64,000 nucleotides of DNA from Streptomyces sp. SCSIO 75703 (lineage in GTDB: Bacteria > Actinomycetota > Actinomycetes > Streptomycetales > Streptomycetaceae). This document shows positions 26,266 to 35,158 of the stretch, piece by piece. The position numbers were made by a program, and so were the translations under genes. Numbering within the stretch: the stretch's first letter is position 1; each line of letters starts with the position of its first letter. The stretch spans positions 1 through 64,000 of the forward strand of contig NZ_CP144555.1 in the NCBI RefSeq assembly GCF_036607905.1, read 5' to 3'. A model generated the notes under the pieces. The model saw nothing but the letters and a program-made list of their open reading frames with translations, was not told the origin of the DNA and did not search any database.

Positions 26266-26784
26266 TCAGAAGGGCAGGCCCCGCAGGTCGATGCCGAGGG
26301 CGGGTGGGGGTGCTTCGGTCAGGTCGTAGGTCAGGGTGTCCAACGGCCGGAGCCGGGGGCCGTCGGGCTGCCGGAAGGTGACCGGCACGGTCATCCGGCG
26401 CCAGCCGGGCCTGGTGGCGGGCGGGGTCCGTTCGGAGCGGCACAGGAGCAGCGCCGTCTCGGTCCCGGCGGCCCGCGCGTGTTCGACCGCGACGCTGAGC
26501 ATGGTGCTCGCGATGCCCCCACCCCTGTGAGCGGGGTGCACCCGGGGTGCCCCCAGTCCGGCGACCAGGCGTCGCGCGCCGTCGAAGGTCATCTCCCGGA
26601 GCAGCCACCCCATGGACGCCACCGGCGGGCTCCCGGAAGGCCGCCTGCTGCCCGCTGAGCAGTCCGGCCTCTCTGTCCGGCGCCAGATGCCAGACGGGAT
26701 CGTCGGCGACGGCCGTCGCCTCGCCGATGCCAGGGCGCTGAGGCCGTCCCCCGCCGGCGATCTCCTCCCTCGTCGGGTGAACAA
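26266..26784 (-). pseudogene. GNAT acetyltransferase, N-terminally decayed
   Basis: The C-terminal part is well preserved: REMTFDGARRLVAGLGAPRVHPAHRGGGIASTMLSVAVEHARAAGTETALLLCRSE, then RRMTVPVTFRQPDGPRLRPLDTLTYDL and the end IDLRGLPF. Upstream of about residue 60 the frame holds only arginine/serine-rich nonsense, and the expected piece (VADDPVWHLAPDREAGLL) is found in another frame near 26660-26720. The tyrosine-bearing piece after LLLCRSE is also missing. Likely non-functional. Confidence 0.55.
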
Positions 26785-26808
26785 CGCCCGGCGGCGTCGA
26801 GGGCGGGC

Positions 26809-27348
26809 TCAGGCCGAGGGCGAGGCCGGGGGCCGTGTGCCGAGCCACTGCTCGGCGTCCCAGGCCCGGAACCGCTCCACCTCGGTGAATCCCAGCTTGG
26901 CGGCGAGGCGCATCGAGCGGGCGTTCGCGGTCTGGGTGGTGAGTACCACCGACTCACCGGGAAGGACGCCGTCGAACCAGTCCAGTGCCGCCCCGCACGA
27001 TTCGGCGGCGTACCCGTGTCCCCAGGCCCGTGGCAGGAACAGGTATCCGAGGTCGGCTTTCCCCACGGCGGCCGGGTGATGGTGCTGGGACGCTCTCCGG
27101 AGCAGTATGTGGCCGATCATCGCTCCGTCGAGTTCGACGACGAAACTCCCGGGCCACAGTTCGGGCACCTCGGGCACCTCGCGCTCCACTTCGGCACGCC
27201 GCCGGGGACCACCGAGGTAGGTGTGCGCCTCCGGCGAAGTCAGCAACTCGACGAACGCCGGACGGTCCCGGGCCTCGGGCTCACGGAGCAGGAGCCGCTC
27301 GGTCCCGACGGGGACGGGCGGCCAGGCGACGGGTCCGAGTGCGTCCAT
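26809..27348 (-). CDS. GNAT N-acetyltransferase (RimJ/RimL-type)
   Basis: A 179-residue acetyltransferase: TERLLLREPEARDRPAFVELLTSPEAHTYLGG is the usual RimJ/L start, GSFVVELDGAMIGHILL the first core strand, and LGYLFLPRAWGHGYAAESCGAALDWFDG holds the acetyl-CoA pyrophosphate loop (R-x-x-G-x-G/A). ARSMRLAAKLGFTEVERFRAWDAEQWLG closes the domain. The substrate is unknown. ATG at 27348 or 27360; neither has a strong ribosome site. Upstream in the same direction, after a 143-base gap, is the alpha/beta hydrolase. Confidence 0.8.
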   Translation of the reverse strand: MDALGPVAWPPVPVGTERLLLREPEARDRPAFVELLTSPEAHTYLGGPRRRAEVEREVPEVPELWPGSFVVELDGAMIGHILLRRASQHHHPAAVGKADLGYLFLPRAWGHGYAAESCGAALDWFDGVLPGESVVLTTQTANARSMRLAAKLGFTEVERFRAWDAEQWLGTRPPASPSA

Positions 27349-27491
27349 GAAGCAAGCCAACCAGCGGGGGCGGCAGTGATCAAGGCGGCCCGGGGCATCA
27401 CCGGCCCTGTCCTGACCTGATGCCCGACAGTGGTCCCGGGTGCCCTCCGGCGCACCGCTCGGGCGTCACGCCTCCCCGTCCCGTCGGGGCG

Positions 27492-28313
27492 TCAGGGCGT
27501 TTCCCTCGCCAACGTGTCCAGCAGGGAGGCGAGTTGTCCCGGGGCCTGGAGGTGGGCCATGTGGGACTGGCCGGGGAGGGTGTGGATCGTGGCGTGGCGC
27601 GGGGTGTGGTGGCGGACGGTGTCGAAGGAGGTGCCGTAGGGGGCCGTGCCCTGGCTGTGCTCGCCGATGACGAGGTCGACGTGCCCCGCCCGCCGCGCCA
27701 GGGCCACGCCCTGCGGCAGCACGGCCGCGTTGAGCGCGACCAGTTCGGCGTACGCCGGCCGGCTCAGGTCACGCAGCGCGGACCAGCCTCGCGGGTCGGC
27801 GCGCATCGCCTCGACGTGCGCCGCGTCGAGGCCCGCGACCTTCCGGCTGACGATCTCGACGGTGGCGTCCCGGTCCCCCGACTCCTCGGCGGCCTTCAGC
27901 TCGGGCAGCGCGTGACTGCCGAAGGGCGGCATGACCGGTTCGTAGGCCATCACTTGGCGCAGGGGGCGTGCGTCGGCGGCGAGCAGGGCGATCAGGCCGC
28001 CGTAGCTCCAGCCGAAGAGCGCCGGAGCGCCGGGGAAGGCGTCGAGGACCGTACCGAGGTCGTCGACCTCCGTGCGCAGCGAGTACGTGCCGGTCAGGGG
28101 CCCCGAGGGGACGCGGCCCCGGCGGTTGACGACCGCCACCGAGGGCCAGGCGGTGATCGCGGAGGCGACGCGGCGCCAGGCGTGTGCGTCGCTCATCGCC
28201 CCGGGCACGATGACCAGACCGGGTGCGCCCGGGTCTCCGTAGACGTCGACGGTGACCCAGCTGTCGCCGCCGACCGGCAGCTTCTTCCGTGTCGTGCGTT
28301 CCATCGGACCCAT
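27492..28313 (-). CDS. alpha/beta hydrolase
   Basis: A 273-residue alpha/beta hydrolase with an intact triad. The nucleophile elbow is LFGWSYGGL (Ser about 103), the acid is in HVDLVIGEHSQG or the following loop, and the His is in LPGQSHMAHLQAPGQLA. The oxyanion region is VIVPGAMSDAHAWRRVA. The substrate cannot be told. A second ATG lies three codons in (28304). No operon partner is evident. Confidence 0.75.
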   Translation of the reverse strand: MGPMERTTRKKLPVGGDSWVTVDVYGDPGAPGLVIVPGAMSDAHAWRRVASAITAWPSVAVVNRRGRVPSGPLTGTYSLRTEVDDLGTVLDAFPGAPALFGWSYGGLIALLAADARPLRQVMAYEPVMPPFGSHALPELKAAEESGDRDATVEIVSRKVAGLDAAHVEAMRADPRGWSALRDLSRPAYAELVALNAAVLPQGVALARRAGHVDLVIGEHSQGTAPYGTSFDTVRHHTPRHATIHTLPGQSHMAHLQAPGQLASLLDTLARETP

Positions 28314-28399
28314 TGTGGAGCAAGCGCTCGGCGAGGCAAGCGTGCCTCTCAGGCGGGCGGTGCCCAGGACCGCACGGTCACCATCCGCCCACGAGGACG

Positions 28400-28870
28400 T
28401 TCACGCTGCCGCATGAGGTGGCTGCCCCGGGACGTCGATCCGTGTCCTCACTCGGGACCGGGCCTCCCCCCTCCAGCCTCTTCCCCTCCGGTCCCTTCCT
28501 TCCCGTCACTCCCCCTCCGGCCTCTGCGTGGTCCTCGGCAGCGAGGCGGGTTCTTCGAGGAGGCGGTGCGCAGTGTGCCGGGCCCTGCCGGCGGGGAGTC
28601 ACCGGCGGGCTGTCGCCGGCTTCGCGGAACCGCGCGGCTGGAGCGAGCTGCGCTGTCCGTCCGGCTCGGCGGGGCGGCCCGGGGCCGGGAGCCGGCCGCC
28701 GGGGCCGACGCGGCGGCGTGGTGCGCGCTGGTGCGGTCCGTCGTGCACGGGCCGGCGGTGCGGGGCGGCCTCGGTCGTCGCGCGGGGAGTTGCCTTCATC
28801 GGCGCGGCTCGCGCACGCGTCGGTCCGCCGGTGCCTCGCCCCTGCGGGCTGCTGGCGGGTGGTCCGGCGA
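28400..28870 (+). other. about 0.5 kb without a clear gene; possible TetR C-terminal relic
   Basis: Between the hydrolase and the terminator of the catabolic block there is no intact gene. One plus-strand frame near 28640-28790 reads LERAALSVRLGGAARGREPAAGADAAAWCALVRSVVHG, which resembles the C-terminal ligand domain of TetR regulators (A-x-P-x-x-D-x-x-A-x-x-x-x-x-V-x-H/Q-G). The DNA-binding half is not found. Confidence 0.3.
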
Positions 28871-28876
28871 TGGCAG

Positions 28877-28916
28877 GGCGCCCGACCCCTGGGGTTCTCG
28901 TCAGGGGCCGGGCGCC
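28877..28916 (-). terminator. hairpin terminator after the 20-kb minus-strand block
   Basis: GGCGCCCGACCCCT at 28877-28890 pairs with AGGGGCCGGGCGCC at 28903-28916 (13 of 14 pairs) across a 12-base loop. It lies 20 bases past the stop of the last gene of the block. There is no strong T-run, as is common in Streptomyces terminators. Confidence 0.7.
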
Positions 28917-28936
28917 TCGTCTCGGGTGGGCTCGGG

Positions 28937-29068
28937 TCAGATCAGGTCCTGCCCGTTACGGCGGGCCTCCGCCCACTCGCGGAAGAAGCCGCGGCTGATC
29001 ACGAACAGCACGACCGCCACCAGTACGGGCCACATCAGGATGTAGACGCTCAGGAGTACGGTGTTCAC
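28937..29068 (-). CDS. 43-aa single-span partner of a sodium:solute symporter
   Basis: A tiny membrane protein. After the initiator come NTVLLSVYILMWP and VLVAVVLFVISRGFF (one span of about 25 residues), then a charged tail REWAEARRNGQDLI. Start GTG at 29068 follows GAGGAGGAATC, a strong ribosome site, and the gap to the symporter stop is only 16 bases. Small subunits of this look accompany some SSS-family symporters. Its role, probably stability or gating of the transporter, is inferred. Confidence 0.7.
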   Translation of the reverse strand: MNTVLLSVYILMWPVLVAVVLFVISRGFFREWAEARRNGQDLI

Positions 29069-29084
29069 GATTCCTCCTCGGGGT

Positions 29085-30824
29085 TCACTTGGTTCCGGCG
29101 GGTTCGGGGTCGTTTCCGGTGCCTCCCGGCCGGCCGGGGACACCGGCGTCGCCGTCGTCACCCGGTTCGGCAGCGGCGGCCGGCGCCGTGTCGTCGTCGA
29201 AGTCGCCGGTGCGCTGGGCGATGACGGCGAAGTCGAACTCCTCGCGCCGGCGCACCGACATGGCCCAGCACAGGATGGTGGAGACCGAGTAGGCGACCAG
29301 CGAGCCGCTGAGCGTCGCGTACTCGTGGAGCGAGCCGATGGCGAAGGGCGCGGTGACCACGGCCGCCGCGACACCCGCGATCTTCGCCGGGCGGGGGCCG
29401 AAGAAGCCGAAGATCATCAGGCCGATGACGACACCGACACCGACGATCGACAGCAGGTCCACGACGAAGCCGAGCACGCCGTCCAGGGGCAGCCAGCCGA
29501 AGCGGACCGGCAGGAACACCGAGAGCGCCGCGAGCACCGAGGTGGTGAACGCGCGGCCGGTGACCTTCCCCCAGTAGAAGCTGGCGAGGACGGGGAAGAC
29601 GAGCGCGCCCCAGAGCGCGCCGACGAAGACCAGCAGGTCGAGGATGTTCAACTGAAGGCTGGCGAAGGCCACGGCCACCGCGGTGGCCAGCACCATGGTG
29701 ATGCGGCCGACGAGCAGCATGGTCTTCGGGTTCGCCTTCTCCTTGCCGGCGACGTTCTGGCCGTAGACGTCGGCCATCATGATCGAGGAGAGGGCCGCGA
29801 GGTCCGAGTCGGCGGTGGAGGAGAGCGCGCCGATGATCATGATGAAGAACAGGGCGAGCAGGACGGGCGGCAGGTACTCGGAGGCCATGCCCGGGATGAT
29901 GTTGTTCGGGTCGCCGCCGGTCGGCTCGAAGCCGAGGTAGAGGGCGAGGACGCCGAGCATGCCGACGCCGATGACCATGGCGCCGTAGCCGACGGTCGCG
30001 GTGATGAAGGTCGGCTTGATGAGGCTCTCCTTCACCGCGAAGAGCCGCTGGGCGATGGTCTGGTTGCCGATCGCGTAGGCGAGGACGGCCGCGATGTAGG
30101 GGGCGCCCTGCTCCATGAAGGCGACGCTGGAGAAGAAGTTGCCCTGCTCGGCGGTGAGGTTGCTCGCTCCGGTCTCGAAGGCCGCGGGGAAGTCGGCGGC
30201 GAAGAAGATGAACGGGACGATGATGGCCACCGCGCCGAGCATCGCCACGACCTGGACGAAGTCGGTGAGCACGGAGGCGCGGAAGCCGGACCACAGGGTG
30301 TAGAGCAGCACGCCCGCCGCGACGGCGAAGACGCCCTGGGTGAAGTTGAAGGGTGACAACAGGGAGATCAGCACGCCGCCGGCGATGAAGTTGGACATCA
30401 GGCTGATCAGGCTGCCGACGATGTTGGAGCCGGCGAGCATCAACTGGCTGGAGCGGCCGTGGCGGACGTAGAGGACTTCGGCCAGGGTGTGTGCCTTGGG
30501 GGCGATGGCCCGGATGCGTTTGCCGAAGGGGTAGATGAAGAGGATCATCAACGCGCCCCACAGTCCGTAATGGATGGGGCCGGAGATCCCGTAGGTGTAA
30601 CCGGACGTCGCGGAGGCGTACATCGAGGCCGCCCAGATCCACGTCGCCGTCATGCTGGCCGCGGAGATTCCGAAGCCCAGGTTGTTGCCGGCGGTCATGT
30701 AGCCGTCGGCGTTCTCCTCCTTCTTGCCGATACGGGTCGAGATGAGGAAGGTTCCTCCATAGAAGAGGACCAGCAGACCCACTACCACCAGAACGTTGAA
30801 TTGCGCTGTGTCCATTTCGACCAC
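29085..30824 (-). CDS. sodium:solute symporter (SSS family)
   Basis: A 579-residue transporter with about 13 spans. Features: VVVGLLVLFYGGTFLISTRIGKKEENADGYMTAGNNLGFGISAASMTATWIWAASM at the N-terminus, the sodium-site segment ADSDLAALSSIMMADVYGQNVAG (about 345-370), and a long acidic Asp/Ala/Pro-rich cytosolic tail at the end. It resembles the urea/solute-symporter branch more than the proline carriers. GTG at 30824 chosen since GGAGG lies eight bases upstream; ATG at 30815 is the alternative. It has its own 5' region of about 500 bases with an inverted repeat, and probably imports the substrate or an intermediate of the catabolic block. Confidence 0.85.
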   Translation of the reverse strand: MVEMDTAQFNVLVVVGLLVLFYGGTFLISTRIGKKEENADGYMTAGNNLGFGISAASMTATWIWAASMYASATSGYTYGISGPIHYGLWGALMILFIYPFGKRIRAIAPKAHTLAEVLYVRHGRSSQLMLAGSNIVGSLISLMSNFIAGGVLISLLSPFNFTQGVFAVAAGVLLYTLWSGFRASVLTDFVQVVAMLGAVAIIVPFIFFAADFPAAFETGASNLTAEQGNFFSSVAFMEQGAPYIAAVLAYAIGNQTIAQRLFAVKESLIKPTFITATVGYGAMVIGVGMLGVLALYLGFEPTGGDPNNIIPGMASEYLPPVLLALFFIMIIGALSSTADSDLAALSSIMMADVYGQNVAGKEKANPKTMLLVGRITMVLATAVAVAFASLQLNILDLLVFVGALWGALVFPVLASFYWGKVTGRAFTTSVLAALSVFLPVRFGWLPLDGVLGFVVDLLSIVGVGVVIGLMIFGFFGPRPAKIAGVAAAVVTAPFAIGSLHEYATLSGSLVAYSVSTILCWAMSVRRREEFDFAVIAQRTGDFDDDTAPAAAAEPGDDGDAGVPGRPGGTGNDPEPAGTK

Positions 30825-30973
30825 ACACGCCACCTCCTTCCGACTCGTGGAGCCCGGCACCAGCCGCGACGCTGCGTGTCGACCGACAGGCGGGCGGATC
30901 GTCCCGCGCGGCGCGCTGCGGGAAGGGCTCCGGCCTGACAGCTCTTCGCTGCACAGGGGACGTTCACAAAGAG

Positions 30974-30992
30974 GCGGGCTCTTTGAGCCCGC
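30974..30992. promoter_or_regulatory. perfect inverted repeat upstream of the symporter gene
   Basis: GCGGGCTC-TTT-GAGCCCGC, an 8-bp perfect stem with a 3-base loop, 150 bases ahead of the symporter start. On the minus strand it is followed by CTCTTTGTGAAC rather than a T-run, so it could be an operator or a leader hairpin. Confidence 0.45.
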
Positions 30993-31059
30993 AAACATTT
31001 GGCACCGTAACAGCACTTTCACGCCAGGATGCCGGATGGCGATCAGGATGACCTGAGGC

Positions 31060-31260
31060 TGTCACCTGGATTTTCGTCTGGGTTGCGCAATTTGACGACT
31101 ATCTGGTGGAACGGTTTGCCCGGATTGCAGCCTTTCGCACGGCCTCTTCACCAAATCTCTTTACTCGTTGCGATTGCGACGCAACACGTTTTGTTACGGC
31201 AAAGAGATCAAGAAAGTGCCGCAATATGCCGTAAAACCGGCCTCACGCGCGATTTCGATG
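31060..31260. promoter_or_regulatory. AT-richer control region with TTGCG/CGCAA palindromes
   Basis: The only clearly AT-enriched stretch in this part of the window. It contains TTGCGCAA (31084-31091) and GTTGCG-N7-CGCAAC (near 31168), plus two CCGCAATATGCCG / TTACGGCAA words further on. It lies between the CitE-like gene and the symporter gene, both transcribed away on the minus strand, and probably holds the symporter promoter. The IclR protein of the block is a candidate ligand; that is inference. Confidence 0.4.
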
Positions 31261-31340
31261 CCTACCGGGACGAAAGGCCGGACCCGGGCGCCGTCCCGGA
31301 GGAGCGGGGCACCGGGTCCCGCGGCCTTGAGGTCAGCCCG

Positions 31341-32186
31341 TCACCTACGGAGCGTCATCGGGTCCGGCACGGCGGCGAGGACGCGCCGCGCCCCGCGCAC
31401 CACCGCCTCGTCGATCATGCGGCCGGACTCGTCCAGGGTCGCGCCCGCGCCCGCCGCCTCGAACCGTGCCACCAGCGCGCGGGCCCGCTCGATCTCCGCG
31501 GGGCTCGGGGTGAACACCTCCTCGACGACCGGGATCTGTGCCGGATGAATGCAGGAACGGCCGCCGAATCCCAGGCGTTTGAGCGCCCGGGTCGAGGTGC
31601 GCAGCCCGTCGAGGTCGTGGAAGTCGGTGCTGACGGGGGCGAGGGGCGGGTCCAGTCCGGCCGCGGCACAGGCCAGGACGAGCTGGGTCCGCGGCCAGAG
31701 CAGTTCCCGTTCGTCGGCCCCGGGGGCGATGCCGGTGTCGGCGCACAGGTCGGCCTCGCCCAGGTGCATGCGGCTCACCCGGGGCCCGCGAGCGATCAGG
31801 GGCGCGGACAGCAGGGCGGACGCGCTCTCCAGGAGGGGGCACAGGGCGATCCACGGGGCCGCCGTCAGCTCCCCGGCGACGGCGGCGAGGTCGCCGACGC
31901 GTTCCGTCTTGGCGACCATCAGCCCGCTCACCGCCGGGAGCGCCACCGCCCGCGCGTCGGCGAGTCCGGGCCTGCCCGGGTTGATCCGGACCCAGACCCT
32001 CGGTCCCGGGCGCTCCCCGGCGGGCGCGAGGCCCGCCAGCCACTCGGCGCAGATGCCCCGGGCGCGTTCCTTGGCGGCCGGGGCGACCGCGTCCTCCAGG
32101 TCGACGATCACCCCGTCGGCTCCCCGGTTTAGCGCCTTCGCCAGCATGTCCGGGCGGTCGGCCGGCACGTAGAGGGCGGATCTCAC
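31341..32186 (-). CDS. CitE-like CoA-ester lyase (HpcH/HpaI aldolase family)
   Basis: A 281-residue TIM-barrel lyase: RSALYVPADRPDMLAKALNRGADGVIVDLEDAVAPAAKERAR at the start, VWVRINPG next, then the metal site PLLESASAL with SRMHLGEADLCADTG (Glu and Asp ligands), and RSCIHPAQIPVVEEVFTPS near the end, all typical of citrate lyase beta-like, citramalyl-CoA or malyl-CoA lyases. The expected reaction is retro-aldol cleavage of a 3-hydroxyacyl-CoA to acetyl-CoA plus a 2-oxoacid. GTG at 32186 follows AAGGAGA. It lies 76 bases after the amidohydrolase gene in the same direction. Confidence 0.85.
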   Translation of the reverse strand: MRSALYVPADRPDMLAKALNRGADGVIVDLEDAVAPAAKERARGICAEWLAGLAPAGERPGPRVWVRINPGRPGLADARAVALPAVSGLMVAKTERVGDLAAVAGELTAAPWIALCPLLESASALLSAPLIARGPRVSRMHLGEADLCADTGIAPGADERELLWPRTQLVLACAAAGLDPPLAPVSTDFHDLDGLRTSTRALKRLGFGGRSCIHPAQIPVVEEVFTPSPAEIERARALVARFEAAGAGATLDESGRMIDEAVVRGARRVLAAVPDPMTLRR

Positions 32187-32262
32187 GTGAGTTCTCCTTC
32201 CTCGCGCGGCGGCCGGGCCGGGACGTCCCGGCCCGGCCGCCGCGGTGGGTGTGGGCGCCCGC

Positions 32263-33729
32263 TCAGCCGCCGGTCGGGCGGTGCAGGTAGGAGCCGAGGG
32301 GGTCACCGCAGACCTTGCCGTCGGCGTAGATGTGGTGGCCGCGCAGGAAGGTGTCGGTGACGCGGGCGGTGAGTTCGAAGCCCTCGAAGGGCGTGTACTC
32401 CTGCGTGGACTCCGAGTCGGCCGCCCGTACGGTCCAGGTGTGGCCGGGGTCGACGAGGGCGATGTCCGCGTCGTAGCCGGCGGCGATGCGGCCCTTGGTG
32501 GGCAGGCCGTAGCGCCGGGCCGGGTTCCAGGCGGTCAGCGCGGCGACGCGGCCGAGGGAGAGTCCGCGCCGGGTGCCCTCGGTCACCATCCCCGCGAGAA
32601 GGTACTCGGCGCCGCCGAAGCCGGACTTGGCGAGGAACACGTCGTCCGCGGGGTCGCCGAACTTGGCCTCCTCGCGGCAGCAGGCGTGGTCGGAGACGAC
32701 CCAGTCGACGGTGCCGTCCAGGACGTACTCCCACAACGCCTCGACGTCCTCGCGCGGGCGCAGCGGCGGGTTGACCTTGCCGCCGATCCCGTGGGCGGTG
32801 TCGATGTCGGCGAGGAGGTGGCCGACGGTGACCTCGCGGCGGAAGTCGATGTGCGGGAAGGCCCGGCCCATGCGCACGGCCGCGTCGACGGCCTTGCGGG
32901 AGGTGAGGTGGAGCAGGTTGATGGTGGGCAGGCCGGTCTCGTGGGCGAGGTAGGAGGCGATGGAGACGGCGAGGCCCTCGGAGTGCTGGGGGCGGGAGGC
33001 GCTGTAGGCGGCGAGGCCGCTCAGTTCACCGGCCTCCTCGACGAGCCTGGTGTACGCGGTCATGATCTCGGCGGTCTCGCAGTGCAGGGAGAGGGAGATC
33101 TGGTCCGCGAGGGCGGGGAACTCCTCGCGGGCCGCCTGGACGCCGCGCATCACGAACTCGAAGTGGGCGTAGTCGTAGCGTTCGCCCTCGGGGGTCATGA
33201 GGAAGGAGCTCTGGTCGGCGGAGCGGCCGTGCAGTCCGTGGCCGCCGTAGAACATGAACACCTTGAACGAGGTGACGCCGTGGTCGCGGACGAGCGCGGG
33301 TATCTCGTCGATGTGCGCCGTGGACATGGGGGCGAGGTGGTAGGCGTAGTCGACGTGGGCGCGGCCCGCGGTGCGTTCGCGTACCTCGGGGAAGAAGTCG
33401 GCGTAGGAGCCGCCCTTGTTGAGGTAGTAGCGGCCGGTGCGCATGTAGCTGAGGACCGAGGTGACGCCGCCCTGGGCGCAGGCGCGGCTCTCGGTGGCGG
33501 CGTCCTCGTCGAGGGGGTTGTAGATGCCCCAGTGCTGGTGGGCGTCGACGACGCCGGGGAAGGCGAGCTTTCCGCCGCCGTCGACGACGCGGGCGGCGCG
33601 GGCGAGGTCGGCTCCGGGCGCGACGAGGACGATCCTGCCGTCGCGTACGGCGATGTCGGCGTCCCGCGGTTCGTCGTGTTCGTCGGTGACGACACGGACG
33701 TTGGTCAGCACGAGGTCGTAGTCAGTCAC
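32263..33729 (-). CDS. dihydroorotase/hydantoinase-type cyclic amidohydrolase
   Basis: A 488-residue member of the amidohydrolase superfamily. Metal ligands are visible in order: FPGVVDAHQHWG (H-x-H, about 63-65), TSFKVFMFYGG (carbamylated Lys, about 155), SLHCETAE (His), LLHLTSRKA (His) and WVVSDHACC (Asp). These enzymes hydrolyse cyclic amides such as hydantoins, dihydropyrimidines or imides. The sequence HQHWG and the insert RTGRYYLNKGGSYADFF set it apart from textbook dihydroorotase. Its start overlaps the MmgE/PrpD stop by eight bases. It is the presumed ring-opening enzyme of the block. Confidence 0.82.
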   Translation of the reverse strand: MTDYDLVLTNVRVVTDEHDEPRDADIAVRDGRIVLVAPGADLARAARVVDGGGKLAFPGVVDAHQHWGIYNPLDEDAATESRACAQGGVTSVLSYMRTGRYYLNKGGSYADFFPEVRERTAGRAHVDYAYHLAPMSTAHIDEIPALVRDHGVTSFKVFMFYGGHGLHGRSADQSSFLMTPEGERYDYAHFEFVMRGVQAAREEFPALADQISLSLHCETAEIMTAYTRLVEEAGELSGLAAYSASRPQHSEGLAVSIASYLAHETGLPTINLLHLTSRKAVDAAVRMGRAFPHIDFRREVTVGHLLADIDTAHGIGGKVNPPLRPREDVEALWEYVLDGTVDWVVSDHACCREEAKFGDPADDVFLAKSGFGGAEYLLAGMVTEGTRRGLSLGRVAALTAWNPARRYGLPTKGRIAAGYDADIALVDPGHTWTVRAADSESTQEYTPFEGFELTARVTDTFLRGHHIYADGKVCGDPLGSYLHRPTGG

Positions 33730-35158
33730 GGGGGCCTCCAGCGGTGTTCGTCAGCTCGGCCAGGGGGCGGAGCAGGTCGGGGATGCGGTCGCTCTCGCCG
33801 AGGCGCAGGGCACGGTCCATGACCAGGGTGGCGTCGGCGTCGGCCAGGCGTCCCGCGGTGTTGTCGCGGAACTTGAGTTCCAGTTCGGCGTCGGACAGGG
33901 GGCGTTCGCTGCCGCCGCGGTTGGCGAGCACCTCCTGCCGCCAGACGCGGCCGTCGGTGTCGTGGGCGGTGAGCACGGCGGGGAACTGCTCGGGGAAGAC
34001 GGCGGTCGCCGTCTCGTCGGCCACCACCTCGACCTTGGCCATCAGCGCGCGGCGGGCCGGGTCGTGGGCCAGCTCGTCGGTGAAGTCGTCCAGTCCGAGG
34101 CCGAGTCCCCCGCCGCCGAGGAGTCCGGCGGCCACCATGTAGGGGCCGGAGAACTGGGCCTGGTAGCCGGTCTCGGGGGCGCGTTTGTGCTCGATGGGCT
34201 GTCCGATGGTGCGGATCACGGGGGCGGGCACGCCGAGTACGAGACGTTCCACCCGGCCGGGGTCCAGGCCCTGTTCGCGCAGGGCCATGGCGGCGTCGGC
34301 GGCGGTGTGGGTGAAGTGGTTGGCCGGATAGGGCTTGAAGAAGATGCCGGGGACGGCCCATGTGGTGCCCAGTCCCCCGGTGACGGCCGCCGGGTCGTAC
34401 ACGCCGTGCAGGAACGCCTCGAAGAAGCCGAAGCGCCCTTCCAGGACGGTGGGCGGTCCGGTGAAGCCGCGGCGCACCAACTGGGCGGCGGTGACGGCCG
34501 ACTGGGCGGCGAGTCCGCAGTGCAGGCGTTTGACGGTGCCGCCGGTCCGGTTGGCCTCGATGATGCCGCCGGCCATGGAGGCGGCGATGCCGAGCACGCT
34601 CTCCACCCCGTCCTCGTCGAGGCCGAGGAGGAGTCCGGCGGCGACGGCGCCGCCGAGGGCGCCGCAGATCGAGGTGGCGTGCTGGCCGTGTTCGAAGAAG
34701 GTGGAGTTGCCGGCGGCGCGGTCGTAGCCGGCCATGCCGAGCCGTACGCACACCTCCAGTCCGACGGCGACGGCGTGGACGGTGCGGGCGCCGTCGGCTC
34801 CGGACGTCTCGGCGGCGGCGAGCACGGCGGGGACGACGCAGGCGCTGGGGTGCAGGACGGAGGGCAGGTGGGTGTCGTCGTAGTCGAGGGAGTGGGCGAG
34901 CACCCCGTTGGCGAGGGCGGCGAGGGGTGCGGGGACGGGCGGGCCGCCGCCGATCACGGTGGCCTGGGCCGCCCCGCCCTGTTCCCGTACGTGCGCGACG
35001 ATGGCCGCGGAGGTGGGCAGGCGGTGGGCGGCCACGCACAGGCCCAGGATGTCGGCGATCCGCCGGCGGACGCTGTCGGCGACCTCGGCGGGGAGCGTGT
35101 CGTACCCGGTGCCGGTGGCGAACGCGGCGAGCTGCCGGGCGAGGGTGTGCTCAGCCAT
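33722..35158 (-). CDS. MmgE/PrpD family protein (2-methylcitrate dehydratase-like)
   Basis: A 478-residue MmgE/PrpD protein. Family blocks: ANGVLAHSLDYDDTHLPSVLHPSACVVPAVLA (about 80-111), EVCVRLGMAG, HGQHATSICGALGGAVAAGLLLGLDE, RTGGTVKRLHCGLAAQSAVTAAQLVRRGFTGPPTVLEGRFGFFEAF and FFKPYPANHFTHTAADAAMAL. Relatives dehydrate 2-methylcitrate or decarboxylate cis-aconitate; here it probably hydrates, dehydrates or isomerises a branched dicarboxylate or its CoA ester. ATG at 35158 overlaps the cyclase stop by eight bases, and its own stop overlaps the amidohydrolase start, so translation is coupled at both ends. Confidence 0.85.
   Translation of the reverse strand: MAEHTLARQLAAFATGTGYDTLPAEVADSVRRRIADILGLCVAAHRLPTSAAIVAHVREQGGAAQATVIGGGPPVPAPLAALANGVLAHSLDYDDTHLPSVLHPSACVVPAVLAAAETSGADGARTVHAVAVGLEVCVRLGMAGYDRAAGNSTFFEHGQHATSICGALGGAVAAGLLLGLDEDGVESVLGIAASMAGGIIEANRTGGTVKRLHCGLAAQSAVTAAQLVRRGFTGPPTVLEGRFGFFEAFLHGVYDPAAVTGGLGTTWAVPGIFFKPYPANHFTHTAADAAMALREQGLDPGRVERLVLGVPAPVIRTIGQPIEHKRAPETGYQAQFSGPYMVAAGLLGGGGLGLGLDDFTDELAHDPARRALMAKVEVVADETATAVFPEQFPAVLTAHDTDGRVWRQEVLANRGGSERPLSDAELELKFRDNTAGRLADADATLVMDRALRLGESDRIPDLLRPLAELTNTAGGPRD

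Noticed and set aside
28528-28998. Intact regulator gene between the hydrolase and the catabolic block
   Set aside because: Only a TetR-like C-terminal echo is present; no DNA-binding domain or start signal.
29061-30356. 431-codon plus-strand ORF opposite the symporter gene
   Set aside because: Mirror frame of a high-GC gene; its Asp/Glu/Gly/Arg-rich product is a codon-bias shadow.
32245-33822. 525-codon plus-strand ORF opposite the amidohydrolase gene
   Set aside because: Antisense shadow; the minus-strand product has all metal-binding motifs of a known family.
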